A stretch of DNA of 64,000 bases. It comes from Cryobacterium sp. Y11 (GTDB lineage Bacteria > Actinomycetota > Actinomycetes > Actinomycetales > Microbacteriaceae). Position 1 is the first letter of the stretch; each line of letters starts with the position of its first letter. The notes beneath the pieces are model-generated. The model saw nothing but the letters and a program-made list of their open reading frames with translations, had not been told where the DNA came from and did no database searches. Location of the stretch: positions 62,001-126,000 of the forward strand of contig NZ_PJJO01000054.1 in NCBI RefSeq assembly GCF_002929535.1. Reading direction: 5' to 3'. The position numbers were made by a program, and so were the translations under genes. Positions 8,664 to 17,539 of the stretch are shown here, one piece after another.

Positions 8664-11056
8664 GCACCTTGTCAGATCGACCGGAGAACTCGGTAGTTGG
8701 AGTTCCCGAGCCGCACGAGAGCGCCGCTTTGCACGTGACCGGTCGCGCGTTGTATACCGACGATATCGCAACGCTCCGGCGCGATACTCTCACGGCGTGG
8801 CCCGTCCAGGCCCCGCACGCGCACGCGCACATTATCGCACTCCGCACCGAGCCAGCGCTCGTTGTCCCCGGCGTGGTTCGTGTGCTCACCGCTGCCGATG
8901 TTCCCGGCGTGAACGACGGCGGCATTTGGAACGACGAGCCGCTGTTCCCCACCGAGGTGATGTACTTCGGGCAAGCCGTGTGCTGGGTGCTGGGCGAGAC
9001 GCTAGAGGCGGCGCGGCTGGGCGCGGCGGCGGTCGAGGTCGATTATGAGGTGCTGCCTTCGCTGATCACGGTGCCGGAGGCGATCGCTGCGGGTTCATTC
9101 CAGGGAGCGCACCGGATCACCCGTCGCGGGGATGTCGACGCCGCGCTGGCCACGGCCCCGCACGTCTTTACGGGGGAATGGGAATTCAGCGGGCAGGAAC
9201 ACTTCTATCTCGAGACCATGGCGTCCCTCGCGTATTACGACGAGGGCGGTCAGATGTATGTTCAGGCCGGCACCCAGCATCCGTCTGAGACCCAGGAGAT
9301 CGTTGCGCACGTGCTGGGGATCAGCAGCAACGCGGTGACCGTTCAGTGTGTGCGGATGGGTGGGGGATTCGGTGGCAAAGAAATGCAACCGCACGGCCTC
9401 GCTGCGATTGCAGCCATCGGAGCGACCTGCACGGGCCGGGCCGTGCGGCTCCGCCTGAACCGCACCCAGGACCTCACCATGACCGGCAAACGACACGGTT
9501 TTCATGTGGCGTGGACGGTCGGATTCGACGACAACGGTCGCATCCTGGGCCTTAAAGCGTCATTAACAGCGGATGGCGGCTGGAGCCTCGACCTGTCTGA
9601 CCCGGTGCTGGCGCGCGCGCTGTGCCACCTTGACAACGCTTACTGGATCCCGGCTATCGAGGCACACGGTCAGGTTGCCAAGACGAACAAAACGTCCCAG
9701 ACCGCCTTCCGCGGATTCGGCGGGCCACAGGGAATCATGGTGATCGAGGATATTCTCGGACGCTGCGCGGCGCCGCTCGGCATCGACCCAGCGTTGCTTC
9801 GACGTCGCAATTTCTATGCGCCGGGCCAGACCACTCCATACGGACAGCCCGTTCGGCACGCCGAGCGAATGGAGGCGATTTGGTCCCAGCTGCTCGACAA
9901 ATCGGAATTTGCCGAGCGGAGCGCCCAGATCGAGGCGTTCAACGCCGTCAATCCACATATCAAGCGTGGCCTCGCGATCACGCCGGTGAAATTTGGGATC
10001 TCGTTCAACGTCGCGGCGTTCAACCAAGCTGGCGCTCTCGTGCTCGTCTACAAAGACGGATCAGTACTGATCAACCACGGCGGCGTCGAAATGGGGCAAG
10101 GCCTGCACACCAAGATGATCCAGGTGGCCGCCACCGCTCTCGGTGTACCCCGAGCCTCCGTGCGCCTCGCACCGACGCGAACGGACAAGGTGCCAAACAC
10201 CTCTGCCACGGCCGCGAGCACCGGCGCGGATCTCAACGGTGGCGCCGTCAAGAACGCCTGTGACCAAATTCGCGAACGGATGTCGGTGGTTGCCGGGGGC
10301 ATGCTCGGCGCCAACCCGACCGACGTGCGTTTCTCGCAGGGAAAGATCCATGCTCTCGGTGTGCACGGCCAGGAACTCACGTTCGCCGACGTCGCCAAGG
10401 TCGCGTACCAGCAACGCGTACAGCTCTCCGCGGCCGGGTACTACCGCACAGAGGGATTGCACTGGGACGCCGAGGCCTGGCGCGGATCTCCGTTTAAGTA
10501 CTTCGCCTATGGGGCCGCGGCGGCCGAGGTAGAAGTCGACGGATTTACCGGCGCTTATCGCACTCTTCGGGTCGATATCGTGCACGACGTCGGCGACTCG
10601 CTATCCCCGATCATCGACATCGGCCAGATCGAGGGTGGATTCGTGCAGGGTGCCGGGTGGCTCACGCTCGAAGACCTGCGCTGGGACACGACTGACGGGC
10701 CCGGACGCGGACGTTTACTCACTCAGGCGGCCAGCACCTATAAGTTGCCGAGCTTCTCGGAGATGCCAGAGGAATTCAATGTCACCTTGTTCGAGCACGC
10801 GCATGAAGACGGTGCGATCTACGGTTCAAAGGCGGTCGGAGAGCCGCCGCTGATGCTCGCATTCAGCGTACGGGAAGCGCTGCGCCAGGCCGCCGCACGG
10901 TTCGGCCCGGCGGGTCGCATGACCGAGCTTGCCTCACCGGCGACTCCCGAGGCGGTTTTCTGGGCACTGACAGCGGCGAAGCAGGCACTGGCCACCACCG
11001 CGCCCGGCGTGGATGCACCAGGCGCGAAACGTATTCCTGTCCTTGCGGACTCCTGA
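8660..11056 (+). CDS. xdhB: Xanthine dehydrogenase molybdopterin-binding subunit
   Basis: The 798-residue catalytic subunit binds molybdopterin and hydroxylates purines. Family motifs: GRALYTDDI near the N-terminus, GGGFGGKE (cofactor binding), KTSQTAFRGFGGPQGIMVIEDI, VLINHGGVEMGQGLHTKM and, near the C-terminus, GSKAVGEPPLMLAFSVREAL, where the Glu is the conserved base of this family. The start overlaps the xdhA stop as ATGA. The substrate assignment to xanthine rests on sequence pattern plus the urate pathway genes that follow; a related aldehyde or nicotinate hydroxylase is less likely. Confidence 0.93.
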   Translation: MSTLSDRPENSVVGVPEPHESAALHVTGRALYTDDIATLRRDTLTAWPVQAPHAHAHIIALRTEPALVVPGVVRVLTAADVPGVNDGGIWNDEPLFPTEVMYFGQAVCWVLGETLEAARLGAAAVEVDYEVLPSLITVPEAIAAGSFQGAHRITRRGDVDAALATAPHVFTGEWEFSGQEHFYLETMASLAYYDEGGQMYVQAGTQHPSETQEIVAHVLGISSNAVTVQCVRMGGGFGGKEMQPHGLAAIAAIGATCTGRAVRLRLNRTQDLTMTGKRHGFHVAWTVGFDDNGRILGLKASLTADGGWSLDLSDPVLARALCHLDNAYWIPAIEAHGQVAKTNKTSQTAFRGFGGPQGIMVIEDILGRCAAPLGIDPALLRRRNFYAPGQTTPYGQPVRHAERMEAIWSQLLDKSEFAERSAQIEAFNAVNPHIKRGLAITPVKFGISFNVAAFNQAGALVLVYKDGSVLINHGGVEMGQGLHTKMIQVAATALGVPRASVRLAPTRTDKVPNTSATAASTGADLNGGAVKNACDQIRERMSVVAGGMLGANPTDVRFSQGKIHALGVHGQELTFADVAKVAYQQRVQLSAAGYYRTEGLHWDAEAWRGSPFKYFAYGAAAAEVEVDGFTGAYRTLRVDIVHDVGDSLSPIIDIGQIEGGFVQGAGWLTLEDLRWDTTDGPGRGRLLTQAASTYKLPSFSEMPEEFNVTLFEHAHEDGAIYGSKAVGEPPLMLAFSVREALRQAAARFGPAGRMTELASPATPEAVFWALTAAKQALATTAPGVDAPGAKRIPVLADS

Positions 11057-11057
11057 C

Positions 11058-11861
11058 ATGGATTGGCTCGCTGCCGTCGCGAGTCTGCGTGCGCGGCGCA
11101 TGGCTGGCGTCATCGTGACGCTGGCCGCCACGCGCGGACACACTCCGCGCAATGGCGGGGCGAAGATGGTGGTGTCGGTGAGCGACGTCTGGGGCACAGT
11201 CGGCGGCGGCAACCTCGAGGCCACCGCGGTCTCGCACGCGCGAAAAATGATTGCGAGCGCATCGCGCAACCCCGAGCTCGTGAAGGTCGCGCTTAATGAC
11301 AAAGCGCCGGCCGAATTCGGGGTGCAGTGCTGTGGAGGTGAGGTAACCATGCTGCTGGAACCGATTCCGGTCGTCCCGTCCGTCGCAATCTTCGGAATGG
11401 GCCATGTCGGCCTTGAACTTGCCCGTATTCTTTCCCGTCACGATCTCGAGCTGTTCCTGATCGACTCGCGAGCCGATATGCTCACCGAGGACCGCCTAGC
11501 GGGCCTCGTCGACGGCAATGCGCGGGTTCAGGTGAGGCACGCGCCTATCCCCGAATCGCAGCTTCCGGACTTGCCGCCCATGACACACGTGCTGATCATG
11601 ACGCACGACCACGCGGAAGACATCGCGCTGTGTGACTTTGCACTCCGTCAGACCGACTTGGCGTCCATCGGCCTCATTGGCTCGAAAGCAAAGTGGAGTC
11701 GGTTCCGGCAGAGGCTGAGTGCTGAGGGCCATTCGTCCCAGCAACTGGAACGGATCACAACGCCAATCGGTATCCCCGGTCTCAGGGCCAAGGAACCAGC
11801 CGTGATCGCCGTCAGCGTCGCTGCCGACTTGCTCCTGACGTTCGAGCGCACCTCAGGCTAA
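11058..11861 (+). CDS. xdhC: XdhC molybdenum-cofactor accessory protein
   Basis: XdhC/CoxI-family chaperone that helps insert sulfurated Mo cofactor into XdhB; not part of the mature enzyme. The 267 residues show the N-terminal XdhC/CoxI domain (VTLAATRGHTPRNGGAKMVV, GTVGGGNLEATAV, QCCGGEVTMLLE) and a C-terminal Rossmann domain (VAIFGMGHVGLELARIL, LIMTHDHAEDIALCDFAL). The start at ATG 11058, one base after the xdhB stop, is preferred over an upstream in-frame codon inside xdhB. Last gene of the xdh operon, followed by a strong hairpin. Confidence 0.9.
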   Translation: MDWLAAVASLRARRMAGVIVTLAATRGHTPRNGGAKMVVSVSDVWGTVGGGNLEATAVSHARKMIASASRNPELVKVALNDKAPAEFGVQCCGGEVTMLLEPIPVVPSVAIFGMGHVGLELARILSRHDLELFLIDSRADMLTEDRLAGLVDGNARVQVRHAPIPESQLPDLPPMTHVLIMTHDHAEDIALCDFALRQTDLASIGLIGSKAKWSRFRQRLSAEGHSSQQLERITTPIGIPGLRAKEPAVIAVSVAADLLLTFERTSG

Positions 11862-11885
11862 ACGACACCCGAACGCCCCAACAAC

Positions 11886-11926
11886 GAGATGGTGCCTCGG
11901 TTCACAATGAGCCGAGGCATCATCTC
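11886..11926. terminator. Bidirectional terminator hairpin between xdhC and NCS2 permease
   Basis: Inverted repeat with 19-nt arms (11886-11904 and 11908-11926) and a 3-nt loop; the only two non-Watson-Crick positions are G-T wobbles. It lies between convergent genes, so it can stop transcription from both sides. Confidence 0.8.
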
Positions 11927-11940
11927 AGAGCCCACTCGTT

Positions 11941-13413
11941 CTAGGCGCCGATCAGCTGTTCGATCGGTCCGACCAGGAAGAACACCATGAATGCGACAGA
12001 GACGACCCACATCAGTGGGTGCACCTCTCTGACACGCCCCTGAACGGTGCGGATAAGTACGTATGCAATAAAACCGGCGCCGAGGCCGTTGGCGATGGAA
12101 TACGTCAGCGGCATCAGGGCGAAAGTCAGAAACGCCGGGATGGCAATACCCCAGTCAGCCCAATCAATATTGCGTACCTGCGATGTCATCAGGAAGCCGA
12201 CCATCACCAGTGCCGGCGCCACGGCTTCGAACGGCACAATATTCGACAGCGGCGCGAAGAATGCGGTAATGAGGAAGAGCGTACCGGTGACGAGGCTGGC
12301 GATGCCGGTTCGCGCTCCCTCCCCGACGCCCGCCGCGGATTCGACAAAGATCTCATTGGCAGACACGGAAGCAAAGCCTCCGACAGCGGATGCAGCAGCA
12401 TCGATCAACAGCACCGGGTTAGCGTCGACGAAGTTGTTGTCCTTGTCGAGAAGGTTCGCTTCGCTCGCCAGCCCAGTCATCGTTCCCATGGCGTCAAAGA
12501 AAACGCTGAGCAGGATGGTGAAGGTGAGCAACGACGCCGAGATGATACCGATGTGAGCGAAAGCCCCAAAGATGTCCACGTTCCCAAATAGCGACAGATC
12601 GGGGAAGGAAATGATTTGCTGGGGCAGGTCAGGTACAACGAGCGACCAGCCCCCTGGATTCTCCGCGTCGCTCGCAGGCGTGTTCGTGAAGAGCTGGAGA
12701 ATGACGGCGAAAACCGTTGTGGCGAGAATGCCGATTAGAATCCCCCCACGCACCTTGCGCACCATCAGGATGATCAAGAGCATAAGCCCCAGCACAAACA
12801 CCAGTGTTGGCCAGCCCAGGAGCAATCCGCCCACGCCAAGGTTCACCGGAACCGTCGTCTGGGCGGAGTCTGGGATTCGACGTACAAAACCGGCATTGAC
12901 GAATCCGATGATGGTAATGAAGAGGCCGATGCCGACGACGATCGCGAGTTTCAATCCGGAAGGGACGGCTTTGAATACGGCCTCCCGAAACCCACAGAGC
13001 ACCAGGATGAACATGACGAGACCGGATACCACTATCAGCCCCATGATGTCGGGCCAGGTTAAGTCTTCTGTGGTCGCGATCGTCGCCGAGACGAATCCGG
13101 AGACCCCGAGCCCTGCCGAGAGGGCGAAAGGGTACCGAGCGACGAGGCCCATGAGGATCGTCATGACGCCCGCAACGATCGCGGTCGCCGCGGCGACCTG
13201 TGGAATGCCCAGGGTCTGCCCTGAGCCATCCGGCCCACTGAGAATCAGCGGGTTGAGAACGACGATGTAGACCATCGCGAAGAAGGTGGCAAAACCACCG
13301 CGAAACTCCCTGCCCATGGTGGACCCGCGTTCGGTGATCCTGAAATATCTGTCCAGCCGTGAAACGCGCCGCGCCTGACCGTCTTGTATCTGGGATCTTT
13401 CCCTGATTGTCAT
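11941..13413 (-). CDS. NCS2-family purine permease (guanine/hypoxanthine type)
   Basis: A 490-residue polytopic membrane protein of the AzgA-like branch of NCS2. N-terminal motif GFRGGFATFFAMVYIVVLNPLILS, then GLGVSGFVSATIA, GIGLFITIIGFVNAGFV, SVFFDAMGTMTGLA and DAAASAVGGFASVSANEIFVESAAGVGEGARTG are typical of adenine/guanine/hypoxanthine transporters. About 12-14 membrane segments are visible. It lies 52 bp downstream of guaD on the same strand, so import of guanine or hypoxanthine for the deaminase and xanthine dehydrogenase is likely. The ATG is at 13413. Confidence 0.87.
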   Translation of the reverse strand: MTIRERSQIQDGQARRVSRLDRYFRITERGSTMGREFRGGFATFFAMVYIVVLNPLILSGPDGSGQTLGIPQVAAATAIVAGVMTILMGLVARYPFALSAGLGVSGFVSATIATTEDLTWPDIMGLIVVSGLVMFILVLCGFREAVFKAVPSGLKLAIVVGIGLFITIIGFVNAGFVRRIPDSAQTTVPVNLGVGGLLLGWPTLVFVLGLMLLIILMVRKVRGGILIGILATTVFAVILQLFTNTPASDAENPGGWSLVVPDLPQQIISFPDLSLFGNVDIFGAFAHIGIISASLLTFTILLSVFFDAMGTMTGLASEANLLDKDNNFVDANPVLLIDAAASAVGGFASVSANEIFVESAAGVGEGARTGIASLVTGTLFLITAFFAPLSNIVPFEAVAPALVMVGFLMTSQVRNIDWADWGIAIPAFLTFALMPLTYSIANGLGAGFIAYVLIRTVQGRVREVHPLMWVVSVAFMVFFLVGPIEQLIGA

Positions 13414-13465
13414 TCCAGGTCCTCACTCGTAATTGGTGGATGCGGCATTTTCGCCATGACAACGA

Positions 13466-13951
13466 TCAGTATTCAATTCGAGAGTCAAGGGCGGCCCAGG
13501 CAGTGAATGGGGCAAGATGGCCGGCGTCGTTGATGACAAGTTGGGTGACGGGCATGGAGCGTTTGGCGACGGGAGTATCAAAGAATTCGTAAAATGTGGC
13601 GTCGTCGAACCCGGCTTCAGCGGCATCATGTCGGTCGGCAGCAAAATACACCGCCTCGATTCTGGCCCACAGAGACGAGGCCAAACACATTGGACAGGGC
13701 TCGCAACTGCTATAGAGGATGGCCCCGGACAGGTCGAACGTTTCCGTCTCAGCGCACGCCGTGCGAATTGCGGTGACCTCGGCGTGCGCTGTCGGGTCGT
13801 TGTTGGCCGTTACCCGGTTGAAACCTTCGAACACGCGACCGTCACTGGTCACGATGATGGCGCCAAATGGCCCGCCACCGTTGCGAACGTTCTGGGTGGC
13901 GAGCTCGGTCGCCAGAGCCAGTTGGTCCTGATGGGAGATTGTCTTGTGCAT
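13466..13951 (-). CDS. guaD: Guanine deaminase (cytidine-deaminase fold)
   Basis: Converts guanine to xanthine. The 161 residues closely resemble the Bacillus-type GuaD: NGGGPFGAIIV, the zinc motif HAE in DPTAHAEVTAIR, SSCEPCPMCL and the GuaD-like AEAGFDDATFYEFF before the C-terminus. The start at ATG 13951 has AAGGAAG upstream; an in-frame alternative at 14005 adds 18 residues without family similarity. It sits between two purine permeases on the same strand. The upstream gap of 163 bp may carry its own promoter. Confidence 0.88.
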   Translation of the reverse strand: MHKTISHQDQLALATELATQNVRNGGGPFGAIIVTSDGRVFEGFNRVTANNDPTAHAEVTAIRTACAETETFDLSGAILYSSCEPCPMCLASSLWARIEAVYFAADRHDAAEAGFDDATFYEFFDTPVAKRSMPVTQLVINDAGHLAPFTAWAALDSRIEY

Positions 13952-14114
13952 TGCATCGACTTCCTTGTTTGCGCAAAGCGGAAGCGTCGCCCGGTTTCTT
14001 GACACGAGTCAATCGTGTGACCCAGCCGAAACGCTTCCACTTCACTACACTGTTGAACTCGTACCGGTGACAGCGTGAGTGAAGGCTGACCCTAAATTTA
14101 GACGCCTTGAGCGC
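13952..14114 (-). promoter_or_regulatory. Intergenic region upstream of guaD with palindromes
   Basis: Holds TTGAC-ACGA-GTCAA (13999-14012) and the perfect 10-mer CTAAATTTAG (14092-14101). These are plausible regulator sites for a guaD/permease promoter, but no family can be assigned. Confidence 0.3.
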
Positions 14115-15629
14115 TTAGCGCTTGGTGCCTTCCGTGCGGATGACCGCGTTCGATCCGGTCGCAATGATCGGGATTTCCTGGCCGTCGGCGGACATAAGTT
14201 TGCCGCCCTGATAGTAGTCGCCATCTTCGAGCGCCCGGAGCTCTTGCTCGTGTATCACCCGCGGCGGCGATGCGGCGAACACGGAGGGGTCCTCAGGCGT
14301 GCCCCGCTTGAAGTGATTGAAGACAACGTTCAATAGTATTGCCATGATGGCAGCCGAGCTGATGCCGGAGTCGAAGATGACCTGAAACCAGGACGGGAAT
14401 TGGCTGTAAATCTCGCGCGAGACGATCGGCAGCACACCGAAGCTGATTGACGTGGCGACGATGATCAGGTTCATGTTGTCCTCGTACTTCACCTTGGCGA
14501 GCGTGCGGATGCCGCTGGCTGCAACCGTGCCGAACAAGACGATGCCGGCACCACCGAGTACGGCCGGTGGAATCGCCGCCACCACGCGACCGAGCACGGG
14601 CAGCAGGCCGAGCGCCACGAGGATGACGCCACCAGCTGCCACGACAAAGCGACTCTTGATCCGCGTCACCGCGACGAGTCCGACGTTCTGAGCAAAGGCG
14701 CTCTGGGTGAAGGAGTTGAACACCGGCGACACGGCACTAGAGATCATGTCCGCGCGGAGGCCGGCAGCGATGCGCTTGGAGTCAACCTTCGAGCCGGTGA
14801 TCTCGGCGACGGCAAGAATATCCGACGTTGTCTCTGTTAGCGTCACCAGGATCACGATCACCATTGAGATGATCGAAGCAATGTGAAAGGTCGGAATACC
14901 GAAGGCGAACGGCGTGGGGAACGCGAAGATGTCACCAGCGAGAACATTCGAAAAGTCTGCCTTGCCCACGATGACGGCGAAGATCGTACCGATCACCAGA
15001 GCGAGCAGAATGGACAGTCTCGAAATGGTTGCGTTGGACACCTTGCTGAGCAACATGATTACAACCAGGGTGAGCGCTGCCAGGCCGACGTTGGAGGGAC
15101 TCGCGAAGTCGGGTGCCTCGCTGTTGTTGCCCACGATCCAGCCAGCGGCGACCGGGATCAGCGACAGGCCGATGGACGTGATGACCACACCGGTGACCAC
15201 TGGCGGGAAGAACCGCAGGATCTGCGCGAAGAACGGCGCGATGATCAGACCAATCAACGACGACACGATGACAGCGCCGAAGATCTCCGGAAGGCCGCCG
15301 CCACCCGCCACGATGGCAAGCATGGTGGCCACTCCGGCGAACGAAACACCCTGGACCAGCGGGAGCTGGGAACCGAAAAATGGTACGCCGATGGTTTGCA
15401 GGATCGTAGCCAGACCGCCGACGAAGAGGCAGGCCGCGATGAGCAGGCCGATTTCGGATGTCGTCAAACCGGCGGCGGAGCCGATGATCAACGGCGGGGC
15501 GATGATTCCGCCGTACATGGTGAGTACGTGCTGTAGCCCGTAGGCGAATGAGGCGCTGACGGAAAGACGTTCGTCTTCTGGACGATTGCCCGACTTAATT
15601 CGCGACCGTGCGCGGATTGCTGGTTTCAT
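14115..15629 (-). CDS. NCS2 xanthine/uric acid permease
   Basis: A 504-residue nucleobase:cation symporter of the UacT/PucJK/UapA type. It has the first-helix QH motif (YGLQHVLTMYGG), the central ETTSDILAVAEITG and the NCS2 signature QNVGLVAVT followed by RIKSR. About 14 membrane helices. The ATG at 15629 has AAGGAAG 6 nt upstream, and urate oxidase ends 41 bp before it, so it is in the urate operon. Uric acid or xanthine is the likely cargo, inferred from position and motif. Confidence 0.88.
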   Translation of the reverse strand: MKPAIRARSRIKSGNRPEDERLSVSASFAYGLQHVLTMYGGIIAPPLIIGSAAGLTTSEIGLLIAACLFVGGLATILQTIGVPFFGSQLPLVQGVSFAGVATMLAIVAGGGGLPEIFGAVIVSSLIGLIIAPFFAQILRFFPPVVTGVVITSIGLSLIPVAAGWIVGNNSEAPDFASPSNVGLAALTLVVIMLLSKVSNATISRLSILLALVIGTIFAVIVGKADFSNVLAGDIFAFPTPFAFGIPTFHIASIISMVIVILVTLTETTSDILAVAEITGSKVDSKRIAAGLRADMISSAVSPVFNSFTQSAFAQNVGLVAVTRIKSRFVVAAGGVILVALGLLPVLGRVVAAIPPAVLGGAGIVLFGTVAASGIRTLAKVKYEDNMNLIIVATSISFGVLPIVSREIYSQFPSWFQVIFDSGISSAAIMAILLNVVFNHFKRGTPEDPSVFAASPPRVIHEQELRALEDGDYYQGGKLMSADGQEIPIIATGSNAVIRTEGTKR

Positions 15630-15670
15630 GGTGACTTCCTTGTCAACAGGGGCGGTAGAAACTGGGCGGT

Positions 15671-16576
15671 CTAACAGAACCCGGCGATGCCCTCCCAGGC
15701 GCGGCCGGCATCCGTTGTGTTGTCGCGTTGGACTGTTGCTTCGATCAGGCCGTATGGACGGTCGGAGGCGAAAAACACCTCACCAGGGTTGTCCAATCCG
15801 AATGGGGACAGGTCAACCAAAAAGTTGTGAATATTGGGCATGGAAAACCTGATCTCGTCGATCTCCGGGTACGCCTCGAGGACCGCCTTGCCCATCTGGA
15901 AGAGGCTCTGCTGCAGTGCCAGCGAGTGTACGGTCGCGAAAGACTGAAGCATCACCGCACGAACGCCGACGAAGAGTTGGTCGTAATCGAGGCCGAGCGT
16001 GTTGTAGCGCCAGCGGGCGGTCACCGAGGTTGCCAGAATGCGGTCTGTAGCTTCCTCGAGCGTCGTGTATTTATCATGCGGGAAGCCGGTGAACTTCGAC
16101 CCGGTGGATTTCAGTACCGCGAGGTCCGTCAGCCCGGCGATGACCGTCGCCTCGCCGTTATCCAGAGTGACCACGGCGGTGCGCGCCTCGGTTCCTCCAC
16201 GGACGAAGGAGTGGTCATGACCAGCTCCGTTTACCTCTATTCGATTCCAGCTGTACTTCTCAGCCGCCCAGCGCCCACCCGAGACCCAGTCAAAGTCGTC
16301 GATGAAGTGCTGGCCGAGACGAAGCAAGAAGTCTTCTGGTGCGCCAACGCCGTCCTTGGCGAGGGCGTACACGGTGTTCTTTTGCGTGTCGGTGGCCACG
16401 ACATGAGCATTGTCACCCACGATGTGGGCGGCCTCGAAATCGCCGCGCAGCTGCGAGGTGACATTGAGGTCCTCAATCTCATGGCGGGCGGTGTCGCGGG
16501 TGATCCGGACGAGGCGTACTTCGGCTTTACCGTACTGGTTAGCGCCGAGCACGATGGTGCTCTCTGACATGGTCAA
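15671..16576 (-). CDS. uox: Urate oxidase (uricase)
   Basis: Cofactor-free oxidation of urate to 5-hydroxyisourate. The 301-residue length is normal. Conserved parts include LGANQYGKAEVRLV at the N-terminus, the catalytic-type VVATDTQKNTVYALA, GHDHSFVRGG, LKSTGSKFTGFPHDKYTTL and PNIHNFLVDLSPFGLDNPGEVFFASDRPYGLIEATV. The Lys, Thr and Asn/Gln positions of the uricase site are present. The ATG at 16576 overlaps the upstream hydroxyisourate hydrolase stop by 4 bp (ATGA). Middle gene of the uraD-uraH-uox-permease operon. Confidence 0.96.
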   Translation of the reverse strand: MTMSESTIVLGANQYGKAEVRLVRITRDTARHEIEDLNVTSQLRGDFEAAHIVGDNAHVVATDTQKNTVYALAKDGVGAPEDFLLRLGQHFIDDFDWVSGGRWAAEKYSWNRIEVNGAGHDHSFVRGGTEARTAVVTLDNGEATVIAGLTDLAVLKSTGSKFTGFPHDKYTTLEEATDRILATSVTARWRYNTLGLDYDQLFVGVRAVMLQSFATVHSLALQQSLFQMGKAVLEAYPEIDEIRFSMPNIHNFLVDLSPFGLDNPGEVFFASDRPYGLIEATVQRDNTTDAGRAWEGIAGFC

Positions 16577-16899
16577 CTCCCTTTATAGGTTGAATATGCA
16601 AATGGACTAATGAGTAGCGGTACGTGATAGTGCTGCTCGGCGTCGGCGACCGAGAAGGCGATCGACACGACGGGATAGAACGTCTGCCGCCGGGTTCTGC
16701 CGAAGTATTCGCCGGTGGCGAAACTCAATCGATACGTTCCAGCTTCAAGATGTTCTGGCCCTAGATCTGCTACCCGGCCATCGGCGTCGGTCGTGCCCGA
16801 GGCAATTTCAACACCGGCGTCGCTCTGCAGCGCGACGAGAACGTCGGCGGCCGGGCAGCCAAGAGCGCCGTCCAGAATGTGGGTGGAGATCTGGCTCAT
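16573..16899 (-). CDS. uraH: 5-hydroxyisourate hydrolase (transthyretin-like)
   Basis: Hydrolyses 5-hydroxyisourate to OHCU. The 108 residues carry the family's N-terminal ISTHILDGALG (His7) and the C-terminal block YHVPLLISPFAYSTYKGS. The canonical C-terminus is YRGS; here it is YKGS, a conservative change. It overlaps both neighbours by 4 bp, so all three genes of urate-to-allantoin conversion are translationally coupled. Cytoplasmic: no signal peptide. Confidence 0.94.
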   Translation of the reverse strand: MSQISTHILDGALGCPAADVLVALQSDAGVEIASGTTDADGRVADLGPEHLEAGTYRLSFATGEYFGRTRRQTFYPVVSIAFSVADAEQHYHVPLLISPFAYSTYKGS

Positions 16900-17393
16900 G
16901 GAACCAGAATTCCTTCGAGGCGGAGAAGCGCGATCTCACGCAGTTGCTGGGCAGCAACGGAAACTTCCTCCTCGGGTGATTTCAACATCCTGTTCTGCAG
17001 CGAGGTGAGCATCTCCGCAGCACTACGCCCGGCAGCCCGGATCAGGAAGACACGGCCGAATTTCCCTTCGTAGGCGCGGTTCCCGTCGAAAAGTGCATCG
17101 GTGACCACCGTGTCCTTCGGATCGACCCCGGCTTGCTCTGACCGGGACAGTGATGCTTCGGCGCTTGCCCCGCACGTCATCTCGCCAATACGAGGATGAT
17201 GGACAAGAGCGCCGTCGAGTTCGGCTTCGGTCCAGGGCAGTGCACCCTCCCGCGCCACCCTGAGCACGTCCTCGAGGTTGAAGTACGGCCGAGCGTCTAC
17301 GACGGCATCAATCCAGCGATCGATGTCGACGCAGGGACGCAGGGCGTTCCGCGCAGAGTCGCGATCGAGTACGTTGAATTCTTCAAGCGTCAT
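16896..17393 (-). CDS. uraD: OHCU decarboxylase
   Basis: Decarboxylates 2-oxo-4-hydroxy-4-carboxy-5-ureidoimidazoline to S-allantoin. The 165-residue helical protein shows HHPRIGEM (catalytic-type His and following residues), FGRVFLIRAAGRSAAEMLTSL and LREIALLRLEGIL, all family hallmarks. The start is set at ATG 17393 (MTLEEFNVLD), 7-8 nt after an AAAAGGGG ribosome site; a longer frame to 17423 adds ten residues of no similarity. First gene of the urate operon. Confidence 0.93.
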   Translation of the reverse strand: MTLEEFNVLDRDSARNALRPCVDIDRWIDAVVDARPYFNLEDVLRVAREGALPWTEAELDGALVHHPRIGEMTCGASAEASLSRSEQAGVDPKDTVVTDALFDGNRAYEGKFGRVFLIRAAGRSAAEMLTSLQNRMLKSPEEEVSVAAQQLREIALLRLEGILVP

Positions 17394-17408
17394 TGCTTGC
17401 CCCTTTTC

Positions 17409-17440
17409 TGGAGATTTCCACAATGAGAAATCGCTTTTCC
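17409..17440 (-). promoter_or_regulatory. Possible regulator site upstream of uraD
   Basis: TGGA-GATT-TCCA (17409-17420) followed by GAGAAA (17425-17430) and TTTTCC (17435-17440). The spaced GGA/TCC and GAAA/TTTTCC elements resemble the general look of IclR-type operators. It overlaps the expected ribosome site region of uraD. Low certainty. Confidence 0.25.
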
Positions 17441-17539
17441 ATTGGGCAGTACCAGTGAAGTAGGTCCCCAGCGTTCTGTCAAGAGCCGGGTGTCCGCGTC
17501 TCCAGGCGGATGCCTACCCACCTTCCAACCGGGACGGTT

